DNA of 64,000 nt from Neoarius graeffei. Lineage: Eukaryota; Chordata; Actinopteri; Siluriformes; Ariidae. The position numbers were made by a program, and so were the translations under genes. This document shows positions 21,360-31,799 of the stretch, piece by piece. The notes under the pieces were generated by a model, which saw only the letters and a program-made list of their open reading frames with translations, was not told the DNA's origin and did not search any database. Where the stretch lies: contig NC_083578.1 in NCBI RefSeq assembly GCF_027579695.1, forward strand, positions 372,001-436,000, given 5' to 3'. The number at the start of each line of letters is the position of its first letter. The first letter of the stretch is position 1.

Positions 21360-21707
21360 TGGAAAAAGATTGATGTTGCAAAACGTCTCCAACTTGTTCA
21401 TTCCATGCCTAGAAGACTTGGTGCTGTCATTAAAAATCATGGAGGCCATACAAAGTACTAGATGTAGTAGTTGTTGTTGTTGTGGGGTGTACTCATTTTT
21501 GCACCACCCTAATTTGAGTAAAATTGAAAAATGTGTAATCTAAGTTATATTATTAATTATTACTTTCACGTTATAAGTTAAACAGATGTTATATTAAACT
21601 TTGTCTTGTCAATATTTTGGAAATTGTTTGTGTTCATTGAGATATCATTTAAAATGTTACTTTTCAAAGGGGGTGTACTCATTTACGCTCAGCACTGTAC
21701 AGTACAT
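21360..21707 (+). mobile_element. Tc1-like transposon, 3' end only
   Basis: The last 32 codons of a Tc1 transposase (KIDVAKRLQLVHSMPRRLGA...HTKY, stop at 21459-21461) are followed by about 245 bp ending in GGGGTGTACTCATTTACGCT...GCACTGTA, the terminal repeat of that subfamily. The 5' part is gone. It is a different subfamily from the Tc1 element at 18.97-20.45 kb. Confidence 0.8.
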
Positions 21708-21933
21708 ACATACATGCATACATACATACATCCTAGAAAGGGAATTAATTAACACAGACTGCAGGATAGAAAATGTACAGGATAATAAGAGAAATCAGAA
21801 GTGCTAGTTAAGGTGGAAAAATCACCCCGACTAAAGAGTAATTTACGAATAATTTTATTACATAAAAACCACCAGATATGCTGTACACGATTCATAAAAT
21901 ATTGTCTGACTATATATTAAAGAAATGTTTTAA

Positions 21934-22465
21934 GTGTCAACAGAACTTGAAAAGGAGATCGTCTACTCATCAGATCTGAACAATGCCAAGACGAAGAAAA
22001 ACTACAAAATGAACGCTCCACTGAAGAACCTGGAAATCCTCTCTGCTGACTACACAGAGGAGCAGTGTGGAAAATTAAAATCCAACCTCATGACTCCACA
22101 CCAACACCTGGAAAGAAGCCCTGTTTTTCTCTCAAAATCCAACGGCTGCCGGCTCGTCATCTCCAGTGAAGAACTGGACAACACTATGCTAACCATTAAC
22201 ATCTTTAACAATGAGACAGTCTGAAAACCGACAACAGTTTGAGAACAATTTTAACAACCTGAAGTCTAAAATTAATGTGGGAAAAAAAATGTGTCATCAC
22301 AATCACAAGAATTTGACAAAACAGCTGTTGTTCCGCGACTGTTCCATCCCCAGAGGTCCCTCAACATGCTCTAGAAAGCTGAGCCATGCTGGAGATGCAG
22401 TTCACTGAATGCAAAGATTCTATCCTGACTTCATTATGACAAGTTTGAACAGCTAGTAAACGATG
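21934..22465 (+). pseudogene. Unrecognised coding remnant, left part
   Basis: The frame at 21934-22224 contains NNAKTKKNYKMNAPLKNLE, LSADYTEEQCGKLKSNLM and KSNGCRLVISSEELDNTML, then stops. Similar coding-like sequence (NRQQFENNFNNLKSKINVGK, then MQFTECKDSILTS in another frame) continues to the edge of the long-TIR transposon at 22466. What appears to be the continuation lies at 30.6-31.05 kb, on the far side of that insertion. I do not recognise the protein. Lys/Asn-rich composition and a later SGNH-like motif suggest an ORF1 or accessory protein of a retroelement rather than a host gene. Confidence 0.4.
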
Positions 22466-22466
22466 T

Positions 22467-22912
22467 AGTCTAGTCGTGATCCCCATAGGCCCAATAGTAA
22501 ACCCAGAAATGTTGAGCACCCTAAAGTTTTATTGCATAAATGTCATCTATAGGCCTACTGGATGGAATTTAGCTTGGTTGCCCAAAGTTGCACTTTGAGC
22601 AATTTGCATAATTAGCATAAATAGGCGATTAATGTGAGATTATTACAGGTGAATAGGCAAAAAAAATTAAATAATAGATATCACCATGAAACTCTGTTGA
22701 TTACTCATATTAAGATGAGAAAAAAAATGTATTGCATGTTTTTGTAATTTGATGTTTAAATATGCAAATGAGGTCATAAATCAACAAAAATATGCTAATT
22801 AGCATACAAACAAAACTAAATTCGTTTGATAAAGCCAGGGTCAAAAAAGGTTTCTAAGGGTAAATATGTGTACTTGGGGGGTCTGAGTTGGTGAAAACCT
22901 TTTGAGGAATCT
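22467..22912 (+). repeat. Left long terminal inverted repeat
   Basis: Matches the complement of 30164-30591 over its whole length. Shared blocks include AAATGTTGAG, CCTAAAGTTTTATTGCA, TTGCCCAAAGTTGCACTTTG and GAGATTATTACAGGTGAATA. It contains octamer motifs at 22603-22610 and 22762-22769. Confidence 0.9.
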
Positions 22913-23701
22913 AGTAGACAGTAGTAGTAGTAGTAGACAGCCATAAAGGCTAAGTCAGACCAAGAGAACTGCCGAAAGTCACCAGAAAAAGGATTCTGAC
23001 AATTCAGCTCCACTTTCCCAGACATCTGTGAAGAACAGAGTTCACCAACTACACTTTTTACCACAGCCTACATTCTGTGCTTGTGTCAGTCATCATAAGC
23101 ATCCATACACATGCATCCACCTAGATCTTGCTAGTGGAAAATAAAGCTCCGACTTGTCAAATTCAGGACATTAATTAAATGTTAAAAACCGAGACTGGGC
23201 TGAGAAAGAGAATAAAAGTCTCATTTCACTGACCTCTCCAGACTCTCAATCCTGATTTTCTGCTATGGTATTACACATTTAGCTTTTACTTAGTTATTGT
23301 TCTATGGTATTACATAATTAGCTTTTACTTGACAGTAAAATATTTAGTCCAGACACTGACACATTCACTTGCTACTTGACTCTCTACTTGATCACTTTTC
23401 TCTCCCATGGTGAATGACTATACCCCTAACATCGACAATTCCATCTGGACTGGATAAAGTAATAAGTGTAAAAGAATCTACAGTATGTTGGAAAATCTAA
23501 ATTAATGCCTTACCAGATATACTGTAGTGGATACTGTAAGTGTTTCATTAAAGTGCAAGCAATTGTTTATCATTTGCTTGTATGGATAATATGAATGTCA
23601 TTCATGCAGTATCTTTAACTTCCCTGATGCAAGGTCATATTTTGTTGGTATAACACCTATCACGCCTTCTGTGCACTTTTGACCTCACCACTAATAACAT
23701 C

Positions 23702-24349
23702 TTGTTTGTGAACGACACAGACTGCATTGTGAAGCATGAAGAGGCTGACATCACCCTAGTTAGCTCCATGCTCCATGCAGCTGAAGCAGGGGCTCCAATA
23801 ATACGCATCCTGAGTGATGACACTGATGTATTTGTTCTGTTGGTGTACTGGGCTTGGAAGGCCAATGTCAAATCAACAGTGCAGATGGAGAAGTGGAATG
23901 GCACCATCCTGGATATAAATGCCACTGTCAGAGAATTGGGTGACAGGTGTCAAGGTCTCCTGGGGATGCATGCACTATCGGGATGCGACACTGCTTCCTA
24001 TCCCTGTGGAAAGGGCAAGACATCTGCCCTGAAAGTACTCCTAGGGAATTCTATCCCTGGTCTCAATACAGTGCTTGGTGAACCTGATGCTACTCACAGT
24101 GCCCTAAAAGATGTTGGGACTGAGTTCTTTGTCGCACTGTATGGGCAGAAGAAGGCCAAGTAGATGAATAGCACTCGTTACCAGATTTACAGTCGCAGCA
24201 AAAAGCCTCCTAAACTTAAAAAGCTTCCTCCTACTGATGCCAACCTGATGCTACACATACTGCGTGCTCATCTTCAGGTCATGTTGTGGAAGGCTGCAGG
24301 TCAGAGAGAGCCACCTGTAGAAGCAAGAGACATCACTAAGTTTGGATGG
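23702..24349 (+). pseudogene. Transposon-encoded PIN/flap-nuclease-like protein, first part
   Basis: The frame shows the acidic motif series of a widespread, mostly uncharacterised family found in fish and cnidarian gene sets. HEEAD is at residues 12-16, LSDDTDVFVLLVYW from 37, LDINATVRELG near 70-80, LLGMHALSGCDTASYPCGKG near 86-105 and FFVALYGQ near 145. Widely spaced Asp/Glu before and after a hydrophobic strand resemble a PIN/FEN-type metal-dependent nuclease. Later blocks LPPTDANLMLHILRAHLQ and DITKFGW follow. The frame is interrupted once, and is then cut by the LINE immediately after FGW at 24349. The N-terminal part expected for this family is not found upstream, so it is spliced, lost or beyond recognition. 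The nuclease assignment is inference. Confidence 0.6.
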
Positions 24350-24557
24350 CTCCTCCTACTCAAGCGAGTAGGACGCTTCTTTGCTTTGCTCCTGCTTTGC
24401 TCCTGCTTGATCTTTATTTTACTTTACTTTCTCATTTAATTTCCACTACTTTTTCATTTTATTTTTCATCTTTATAAGCTTTTAATTTTAATTTAATTTC
24501 CACTATTTTTTCATTTTATTTTTCATCTTTATAAGATAAGTTAGCTTTTAAAACAAA

Positions 24558-26186
24558 ATGCCAGGGGGCAAAAAATCCAGGAGATCCTGCAGAAAATGCA
24601 CAGAACTAGGACAGAGGATTTCTATCCTGGAATCAAAGATTGATGCTCTGCCAAAGACTGACGAATTAAGAGCAATATCTCAGGAAAGGAGTACAGAAAC
24701 AGTGGCTGAGAATGCAGAGAATGTACCCCGACAAGCTGATGACATTGCAGATCGAGTGGATGAATTCATCAATCTAACAGGGCAAAATGTGAATACAGAT
24801 GAAAATAAAAACAGAAGACTTATTACCTCAACACCAGCTTGTTCTGATACTATGCGACCCATGCTCCACAGCCATGCTATCAGAAATAGAGCTAGGTCTA
24901 CAAATTACAATAGGATTTACAATCCTATGGAAAATCCACAGCCCATAAGGCTTCAGAACAAATTTGAATGCCTCAGGGATGTGGAAGCGGAATTTTCAGG
25001 CGGACAAACACATCGTAAAAAGAAATTGCATCACAACCGAAGAGCTGTGGGAAGAGGCAAAAAGCAGCTCATAACACCACCTGATCCCACAACCCTTGTT
25101 CTTGGTGATTCCACTGTAAGACATTTAAAAGGACATGGAATGATTATTTGCTGCCTTCCAAATGCATCCATCTCTCACACCAAAGACAGCATTTTGAAAC
25201 TCATGTCCGAGCATAAAACTATCAAACGTATTGTTGTGTATGTGGGAGCAAATGATGTTTTCAGAGAACAGCTGTTTGTCCAAGAGGACTTCAAAAAACT
25301 CTTTTCTCATCTCTATAAGACCGGAATACAATCTTTTATCAGTGGCCCACTCCCTGCAAGGGGAAGCTTTGCATTTAGTCGACTCTTCAGTCTTAACACC
25401 TGGCTTGGAAAAACTTGTTTTTCATCTGGTATGAACTTCATAGACAATTTTAACCTTTTCTGGAATCGCAGAGAATTATTCAAGCCAAACAGCACTGAAC
25501 TCAGCTGGATTGGGACCAAAGTTTTAGTAGATCATTATAGACTTGCAATTTTCTCTCAGTCAACATTGAAGAGAACAGTTGATAAGATGTCGCAGACTGA
25601 CCTAGTTACAAATATAAACAATACCTCTGCAATGCCAAAACAATCATCTATGCAAGTCTTCACCAAGGACACACAGCCATCTGGAGCAGACTGCCAAGAA
25701 CCATCTGGGGCAGACTGCCAAGGACAACAACAATCACACGGAGAATGTGAGCATGCGATTTTATCATGCGATTCCATCCAGATTAAGGACCTGACTAAAG
25801 ATAACCATGTCAAGGTTGCTTCGTCCACTTCTCGACCCCATGCAACTATCACAGAGACAATCAGTGAGACAGTCACCACAGAGACAGTCATGGAGACACT
25901 TACAAAGGCCTCACCAAAGTCTCGCTCTTCTGATTTTATCGTACCATCTCCGTCTCCCCCTTGCATGGATTTCCCTAATAGTATGCAAAGACTGCTGCCA
26001 ATGGCTACACTCTCTTTTTCCAGCCCAAATCTGTCGCGACAAGCTGTGTACCCAGTTTATCAAAAATCAACCAACAGACTGAACTGTGTTCGCCCAGGAC
26101 TTTCAGCTGGCTACCAATCTTTTTCACCATCTAAAAAGATACATGACATCTCCAATCCTCTCAATCTCAAACAAAATGGAACATAA
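24558..26186 (+). CDS. LINE ORF1 with SGNH-esterase-like domain
   Basis: 542 codons, open throughout. The N-terminus is basic with a Cys pair (SRRSCRKCTELGQRISILES), followed by a coiled-coil-like stretch and a basic linker (HRKKKLHHNRRAVGRGKK). From about residue 180 there is an SGNH/GDSL-type module: LVLGDSTVRHL with the nucleophile Ser, then VVYVGANDVFREQ (G and N boxes), ISGPLPARGS, and a tail around NSTELSWIGTKVL where the family has its Asp/His region. Such ORF1 esterases are known in CR1 and some L2 LINEs and are thought to aid RNP-membrane or nucleic-acid handling. The Ser/Thr-rich C-terminus (430-542) includes a short repeat (PSGADCQ twice). The ATG at 24558 is the first in the frame after the 5' leader. 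Confidence 0.85.
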   Translation: MPGGKKSRRSCRKCTELGQRISILESKIDALPKTDELRAISQERSTETVAENAENVPRQADDIADRVDEFINLTGQNVNTDENKNRRLITSTPACSDTMRPMLHSHAIRNRARSTNYNRIYNPMENPQPIRLQNKFECLRDVEAEFSGGQTHRKKKLHHNRRAVGRGKKQLITPPDPTTLVLGDSTVRHLKGHGMIICCLPNASISHTKDSILKLMSEHKTIKRIVVYVGANDVFREQLFVQEDFKKLFSHLYKTGIQSFISGPLPARGSFAFSRLFSLNTWLGKTCFSSGMNFIDNFNLFWNRRELFKPNSTELSWIGTKVLVDHYRLAIFSQSTLKRTVDKMSQTDLVTNINNTSAMPKQSSMQVFTKDTQPSGADCQEPSGADCQGQQQSHGECEHAILSCDSIQIKDLTKDNHVKVASSTSRPHATITETISETVTTETVMETLTKASPKSRSSDFIVPSPSPPCMDFPNSMQRLLPMATLSFSSPNLSRQAVYPVYQKSTNRLNCVRPGLSAGYQSFSPSKKIHDISNPLNLKQNGT

Positions 26187-26256
26187 AGAAAGTCTAGTAT
26201 GATGTGCTGGGGGTCCCTGCATTGGGTGTAGTTTTGAAAACAAGCTGGGACCCAGT

Positions 26257-29213
26257 ATGCCTATGCCATTCTCTATTCCTGTGTTGATAAGAAATAGAAA
26301 ACATAGAGCATATTTAACCCAGGGGGTAAACCAGTCTAGTCTCCTTCCTGTTTCAAAACAACATCAGAGTGCCCAAGCGGATATTACTTCTAGACTTTCT
26401 GTAAAGCTAGCTCTTCTGAACGTTAGATCACTTTCAAACAAGTCATTTTTAATTAATGATCTTATCTGCAAACATAATCTTGATTTTTTGCTTCTAACTG
26501 AAACTTGGCTGGATCAAGCAAATAGTGCTACCACCCTTATTGAAGCAGCTCCCCCAAATTTTAATTTTATGAATGTTACCCGACAGGGGAAAGGTGGAGG
26601 GATCGCAAATATATTCAAATTCTCTTTTCAATGTAAACAGTCCTCACTTGGCGATTTTACATCCTTTGAACACTTATGTGCACTTGTTACATGCTCTCCT
26701 AACATATTATTATTAACTATTTACAGGCCTCCGAGACATTCAGCCAAAGTTTTTCTGGAAGAGTTTGGTGAACTGTTGTCAGTCATTTGCTTAGAGTTTG
26801 ACTGTCTTATATCTGGGGATTTTAACTTGCATGTAGATAATCCTGAAAACACTTATGCCAATGAACTACTTGCACTTATTGACAACTTCAACCTAGTACA
26901 ACATGTACAGGGGCCGACCCACTCTCGTGGTCATACCCTTGACCTCGTCATCACAAAGGGTCTTACTGTTTCTAATACTGTTGTTGACCTGGCCTTATCT
27001 GATCATTTTTGTGTTTTCTCTGAAGTTTCTATGTCTCCTCACATTCAGAACAGCTCAATGACTATGGGTAGGAGAGTCATAAAAGACAACACATGTGCTC
27101 TCCTTGAGCAAGCTCTCTCTTGGATCTCAACCAAAATGTCAGACTCTGTAGATGATTTACTGGAAATTTTTAATTTAAATATGACCCAAATTATGGATGA
27201 TATTGCTCCATTCAAAATCAAAAGAGTCAATGACAAGCAGAAAGCACCATGGAAGCAGTACCCGGCTGTTAAACTGCTAAAGAGAGAATGTAGAAAGACT
27301 GAAAGAAAATGGTGCAGAACTAAACTTCACATCCATTATCAAATCCATAAAGAGATGCTTTGTAAATATAATTATGAAATTGGTAAAGCAAGACAGTCTT
27401 TCTTCTCCAACATCATCAGCAGGAATATGAACAATGCCCGTGTGCTATTTTCAACAGTAGAGAAGCTAACTAATCCCCCACCACAATTAGCACCTGAACT
27501 TCTCTCAGTTAATAAATGCAATGAGTTTGCATCCTTCTTCACAGGTAAAATTGATAAAATACGGCAGAATATTCCTCATAATATATCTCAGTTGCAAATA
27601 ATTGAAAAACTGCAATCACCAGTGACACAGACAGACAATTTCAACACAATGTCAGAATTTTGTTTGATTAATTACGAGACTCTTGAAAAAACTGTACAAA
27701 ATCTCAGTTCCTCAACATCTGAATTGGACATTCTGCCCACCAACTTTTTTAAGTCTGTTCTACATCTTATAATTACAGATGTGCTTCAAATCATAAATAC
27801 ATCCCTAGAGACTGGCATTGTTCCTGTGTCCCTGAAAAAAGCCGTTGTAAAGCCCCTACTTAAAAAGAATAATCTGGATGCTTCAGTATTGAATAACTAC
27901 AGTCCAATATCAAATCTACCATTCATCGGGAAAATCCTTGAAAAAATTGTCTTCAATCAATTAACTGCCTTCTTGATATCAAACAGCTGTTTTGATAACT
28001 TTCAATCAGGATTTCGTGCCAATCATAGCACTGAAACAACGCTGATTAAAGTTATAAATGACATACGTCTTAATACTGATGCAGGCAAAACATCGGTCCT
28101 GGTATTACTGGACCTCAGTGCAGCTTTTGATACTGTTGATCACAACATACTGCTATATCGACTTGAACACTGGGTTGGGTTGACTGGTAAAGTTATCAAT
28201 TGGTTAAAATCATACTTAAAAGATAGAAGCTTCTTTGTTACCATGGGAAATTGTACCTCAACGTCAATGTCCTTGACCTGTGGTGTCCCCCAGGGGTCGA
28301 TTCTTGGACCATTACTATTCAACCTTTATATGCTCCCACTTGGGCAAATTATCAAGAACAATTCAATTTTATATCACTGCTATGCAGATGATACCCAAAT
28401 TTATTTTGCTCTATCACCTAATGATTATGCCCCCCTTGAATGTCTCTACCAGTGTATCGACCAAATCAACAACTGGATGTCACAAAATTTTCTTCAGCTG
28501 AACACAGATAAAACAGAAGTAATTCTATTTGGGAAAAAAGATGAAAGACTCAGGATTACCACTATTCTTGACACAAAGGGGATTAAAACAAAAGAAATGG
28601 TTAAAAATCTTGGTGTTTTCATTGACAGTAAGCTAAACTTTGACAGTCACATGAAAGCAATCACTAAATCGGCATTTTATCACCTAAAAACATTTCCAAA
28701 CTAAGAGGACTTGTGTCAAAAAATGATCTGGAAAAACTAATACATGCCTTCATCTCTAGTAGGGTTGATTACTGCAATGGCCTTTTCACAGGCCTGCCAA
28801 AAAAGACCATCAAACGACTTCAGCTGGTTCAAAATGCAGCGGCGAGGGTTCTCACACGAACAAAAAGAACAGAGCACATTACTCTAATTCTAAGGTCCCT
28901 TCACTGGCTTCCAGTAAGCTACAGAATTGACTTTAAAGCATTGCTGCTGGTGTACAAATCTCTAAATGGTACAGGGCCCAATTACCTCTCTGATATGTTG
29001 CAGCGGCCTAACCCAATCAGATCTACCAGATCGCAGCAGCAAAATTTACTGGTAAAACCTGTTGTTAAAACAAAGTGTGGTGAAGCAGCTTTTAGCTACT
29101 ATGCAGTACAGCTATGGAACCAACTGCCAGAGGACATCAAAAATGCTCCTGCTGTTGGCAGCTTCAAATCTAAAGACCAAGCTGTTCTCAGATGCTTTCT
29201 GCTAAATTATTAA
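26257..29213 (+). pseudogene. LINE ORF2 (endonuclease-RT), one frameshift
   Basis: An 815-codon frame (26257-28704) covers an APE endonuclease and the RT. Endonuclease motifs are LNVRSLSNKS, LLLTETWLDQ, TIYRPPRHS, SGDFNLHVDN and LALSDHFCVFS. RT motifs are [57 protein letters not shown] and the intact catalytic [11 protein letters not shown]. Near 28.69 kb an A-run appears one base short, moving the remaining 166 codons (NDLEKLIHAFISSRVDYCNG...[15 protein letters not shown]...) to another frame that ends at 29213. Apart from that the enzyme looks intact. Confidence 0.9.
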
Positions 29214-29435
29214 TATTGCCATCTCTACATGTTTTAAACTCTTTACTTTTACAGTCTCTCCATGTTTTAAATTTTACTTAACTTTTATTCTATTTTATTC
29301 TGCTTTTTTTTATTGAACTTTTATCTCATTTTATTATTTCTACTATTGTTTAATTCTTATTAATTTTCTTCCCCATTTATTTTATGTAATTTTATTTTCT
29401 ATTATTTACTGTTTTGCTTTTACTTCTGTAAAGCA

Positions 29436-29653
29436 TGGGGAAGTCATGGCCTAATGGTTAGAGAAACAGCTTTGGGACCAAAAGGTTGCTGGTTCGATTC
29501 CCCAGACTAGCAGGATTGACTTAAGTGCCCTTGAGCAAGGCACCTAACCCCCAACCGCTCCGGCAAGAGTGGTGGCATACCTTGTGTCTGATTAGCCAAA
29601 GAAAAACTGATGATGTGATCGGGCATTGAACCCGACCAACTGAACTGAACTGA
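29436..29653 (+). mobile_element. tRNA-derived SINE
   Basis: The head carries pol III boxes: A-box-like TGGCCTAATGG at 29447-29457 and B box GGTTCGATTCC at 29491-29501, 34 bp apart as in tRNA genes. The body (AAGTGCCCTTGAGCAAGGCA, CTAACCCCCAACCGCTCC) is common in fish SINEs. The tail is a short ACTGA repeat. AAAGCA at 29430-29435 and 29654-29659 is the target duplication. Removing the SINE restores the LINE 3' end (TGTAAAGCACATTGAACTGC). Confidence 0.85.
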
Positions 29654-29721
29654 AAAGCACATTGAACTGCCACTGTGTATGAAATGTGCTATATAAATAA
29701 ACTTGCCTTGCCTTGCCATGG

Positions 29722-29994
29722 GAGGTTGGTGGAAGGGTTATCATGCCTGCTCTTGCCATCCAGGCAGTGGCTCCAGTACAGCTGCTTGATGTCACCAGCT
29801 GTAGCTGCAGCACATTGAAGGCCTGTAGTAAAGGAAACTGTAGCTGCCATGCTGCAAGTTTCAGTTGCACTGACTACTGCAAGTGTGAAGGGGATGAGGT
29901 CGGCTGCTGCAACCCATTCACAGTTCATACAGATGAAGATGATGAGATTGAAGGGAATGAACAAACAAATTATGAACATGGTGAAGGCTATTAA
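29722..29994 (+). pseudogene. Same transposon protein, cysteine-rich C-terminus
   Basis: The frame resumes right after the LINE as EVGGRVIMPALAIQAVAP...QLLDVTSCSC. It then shows a Cys-rich module (CSCSTLKACSKGNCSCH, SFSCTDYCKCEG, VGCC) and an acidic tail ending at 29994. The spacing resembles TSO1/tesmin-type CXC zinc-binding modules, which bind DNA. In the related proteins I remember, FGWE leads directly into this CXC module, so the two halves are one gene split by the LINE. Confidence 0.65.
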
Positions 29995-30163
29995 GTGGGA
30001 TGGTGTGGTTGTTCATGCATACTATATATAGTTATTTTGCAGTTCATGTACATAGTTATTGTTCTTTTGGGTTAGTTTGGGTGTGTTTGTGCATGCTGGA
30101 TACTTGTTCTGCATGGAACACTCCTTAATCTATCCACACAGTAGTCCAAACACTGCCACCTGA

Positions 30164-30591
30164 TCAGATTCCTTAAACGTTTTTCACCAAATCATACCCC
30201 CAAATATACATTTTTACCCTAAGTAAAATTATTTTGACTCGGGCTTCATCAATGAATATGATTTTGTGTGTATGCAAATGAGCCCATATTTGATGGTTTA
30301 TGGCCTCATTTGCATATTTAAACATTAAATTACAAAAACATGCAATACATTTTTTTCTCATGTTAGCATAAGTAATCAACTGAGAAAGTTTGATGGTGAT
30401 ATCTATTATTATTTTTTTTTAGCCTATTCACCTGTAATAATCTCAGTTTAATCGCCTATTTATGCAAATTGCTCAAAGTGCAACTTTGGGCAACCAAGCT
30501 AAATTCTATCCATTTGGCCTATAGATGATATTTCTGCAATAAAACTTTAGGGTACTCAACATTTCCGGGTTCATGAAATCACGACTAGACT
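30164..30591 (-). repeat. Right long terminal inverted repeat
   Basis: Inverted partner of the left repeat. It differs by scattered substitutions and a few small indels (for example, ATTAGCATA is absent on one side). It contains octamer motifs at 30272-30279, 30308-30315 and 30462-30469. Confidence 0.9.
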
Positions 30592-30600
30592 AATGTTAGA

Positions 30601-31056
30601 CAGCGCAGGAGCACCAATAAAGCCAAGACCATAACAGTGAGGAAACTTGAGGAAGACAGTCATGTTCTCAAAGACCAAATCACTCTAATCAAGCAGGAAG
30701 CCACTCTCAGAGAAAACGCCTTAAAGCTGGAAATCCAGCAGCTCAGAGATGAGATCACAAGACGCTGTGCCAAACTCCCCAATGTACACTTAGTACATCA
30801 CACCTCCATCTACCGGTATGATGGATGGCACTTCAACCCGGAAGGAGTGAGTGTGTTTGCCAAAGCTCTCAAAGACATGTTCCCGATATTCCTCCTCATC
30901 CAACCAACAGGAGACACCACCAACTGGATCCTACTGTGGAGATCCACAGGAAAACCCTCATACCAATACACCAAAACCCTAAAACCCTCATACCACTACA
31001 CCCCAAACCTCAAATGGACTCAATCCAAAATTAAAGCTCCAGTTAAACATGAATAA
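30601..31056 (+). pseudogene. Unrecognised coding remnant, right part (SGNH-like end)
   Basis: A frame with a helical, charged region (KLEEDSHVLKDQITLIKQEA, LKLEIQQLRDEITRR; possible coiled coil) is followed by LPNVHLVHHTSIYRYDGWHF and NPEGVSVFAKALKDMF. The D-x-x-H followed by N-x-x-G is the typical catalytic Asp-His end of SGNH/GDSL hydrolases. A Pro/Tyr/Thr-rich repeat follows. It begins next to the right TIR of the transposon and looks like the continuation of the frame at 21.9-22.4 kb. The element or gene it came from is not identified. Confidence 0.45.
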
Positions 31057-31611
31057 TAAGATTAAAATGTTAAACTATTTCCTACCTACTAACTTTGACA
31101 CTCATGTAGCTGGAGAGTAAATTAATCACGTATTTACAACATTGTTAAAAATATCCAACATTAAACCAGCAGAAAAATTCCAACAAGAAACAAAACCCAA
31201 ACCAGAATGGATCAGTAAAGTGTGAGACATTATCCTCTCTCTTTCTTTCTCAGCTCATAATTTATAGTAAAGTGAAGGAGATTTTTCTGTCTCCCTTCTC
31301 CGTCCTGCTGACAGACCCACAGGTGCAGTTAGACAGGTGGATTTTTTTTCTTGTCTCTGCCAGAATGCTCATTTTCTGGCTCTTTGGGAAAATGTTCTCT
31401 CTGTTCACAAAGCGTTTTTCACAGTCGACTGATGGGATAACTACTCTTTGGCTAGCACAAGGTTTTTCTTCCCTCTGAAGCCATCTGGAAAAAAGAACAA
31501 AAGAAATGAGTGTTTTAGTTCCAGGTGTTTCAGAACAACAGGAAATTACAAAGCAGATAACGAAAAATATAACTTTTACATCTGAACACTGGTGGCGCTC
31601 AGTCCTCTCTG
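31057..31611. other. No gene seen
   Basis: AT-rich sequence after the coding remnant. The small frame at 31272-31478 has no recognisable motif. Confidence 0.4.
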
Positions 31612-31785
31612 ATAATCTGAGATACTGGATTTCTGATTTTCATGAGCTATAAGCTGTAATCATCAAAATTAAATCTAAAAAGGCTTGAAATATGTAACTT
31701 TGTGTAATAAATATAGAATATATGAATGTTTACCTTTTTGAATTAAATTATGGAAAAAAAATTACTTTTTCATGATATTCTAATT
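31612..31785 (+). mobile_element. Solo 3' end of a Tc1-like element
   Basis: GAGATACTGGATTTCTGATT through TTTCATGATATTCTAATTGT matches the right end of the Tc1 element at 20.27-20.45 kb almost base for base, including the ATCATCAAAATTAAA block. No transposase remains. A CA repeat follows directly. Confidence 0.8.
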
Positions 31786-31799
31786 GTTATATATGTACA

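Larger units (their letters stand above)
24350..29717 (+). mobile_element. Nearly full-length CR1/L2-group LINE inside the transposon gene
   Basis: A 5' leader (24350-24557), ORF1 (24558-26186), a 70-nt gap, ORF2 (26257-29213), an AT-rich 3' region and a tail of CTTGC units ending at 29717. The interrupted gene resumes at 29722, and ATGG occurs both before (24346-24349) and after (29718-29721) the LINE as a short target duplication. A SINE sits in its 3' region. Only one frameshift is apparent in ORF2, so insertion is fairly recent. Confidence 0.92.
22467..30591 (+). mobile_element. DNA transposon with ~430-bp TIRs, PIN-like/CXC gene; interrupted by a LINE
   Basis: The terminal blocks 22467-22912 and 30164-30591 are inverted copies with roughly 85% identity by eye. 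The outer ends read AGTCTAGTCGTGAT on the left and its complement on the right. Both are bordered by TA, and ATG also flanks both sides, so the target duplication is 2 or 3 bp. Without the LINE (24350-29717) the element is about 2.75 kb. Its gene lies on the plus strand in two parts at 23702-24349 and 29722-29994. The gene has no DDE motif that I can see, so either a diverged nuclease acts as transposase or this copy is a deletion derivative. It splits an older coding remnant. Confidence 0.75.

Noticed and set aside
24558-26186. ORF1 as part of the PIN/CXC transposon
   Set aside because: It lies inside the LINE boundaries fixed by ATGG and carries the SGNH module known from CR1/L2 ORF1.
29447-29501. 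Functional tRNA gene
   Set aside because: It has A- and B-box-like motifs, but the cloverleaf arms do not close and the sequence continues into a SINE body and tail.
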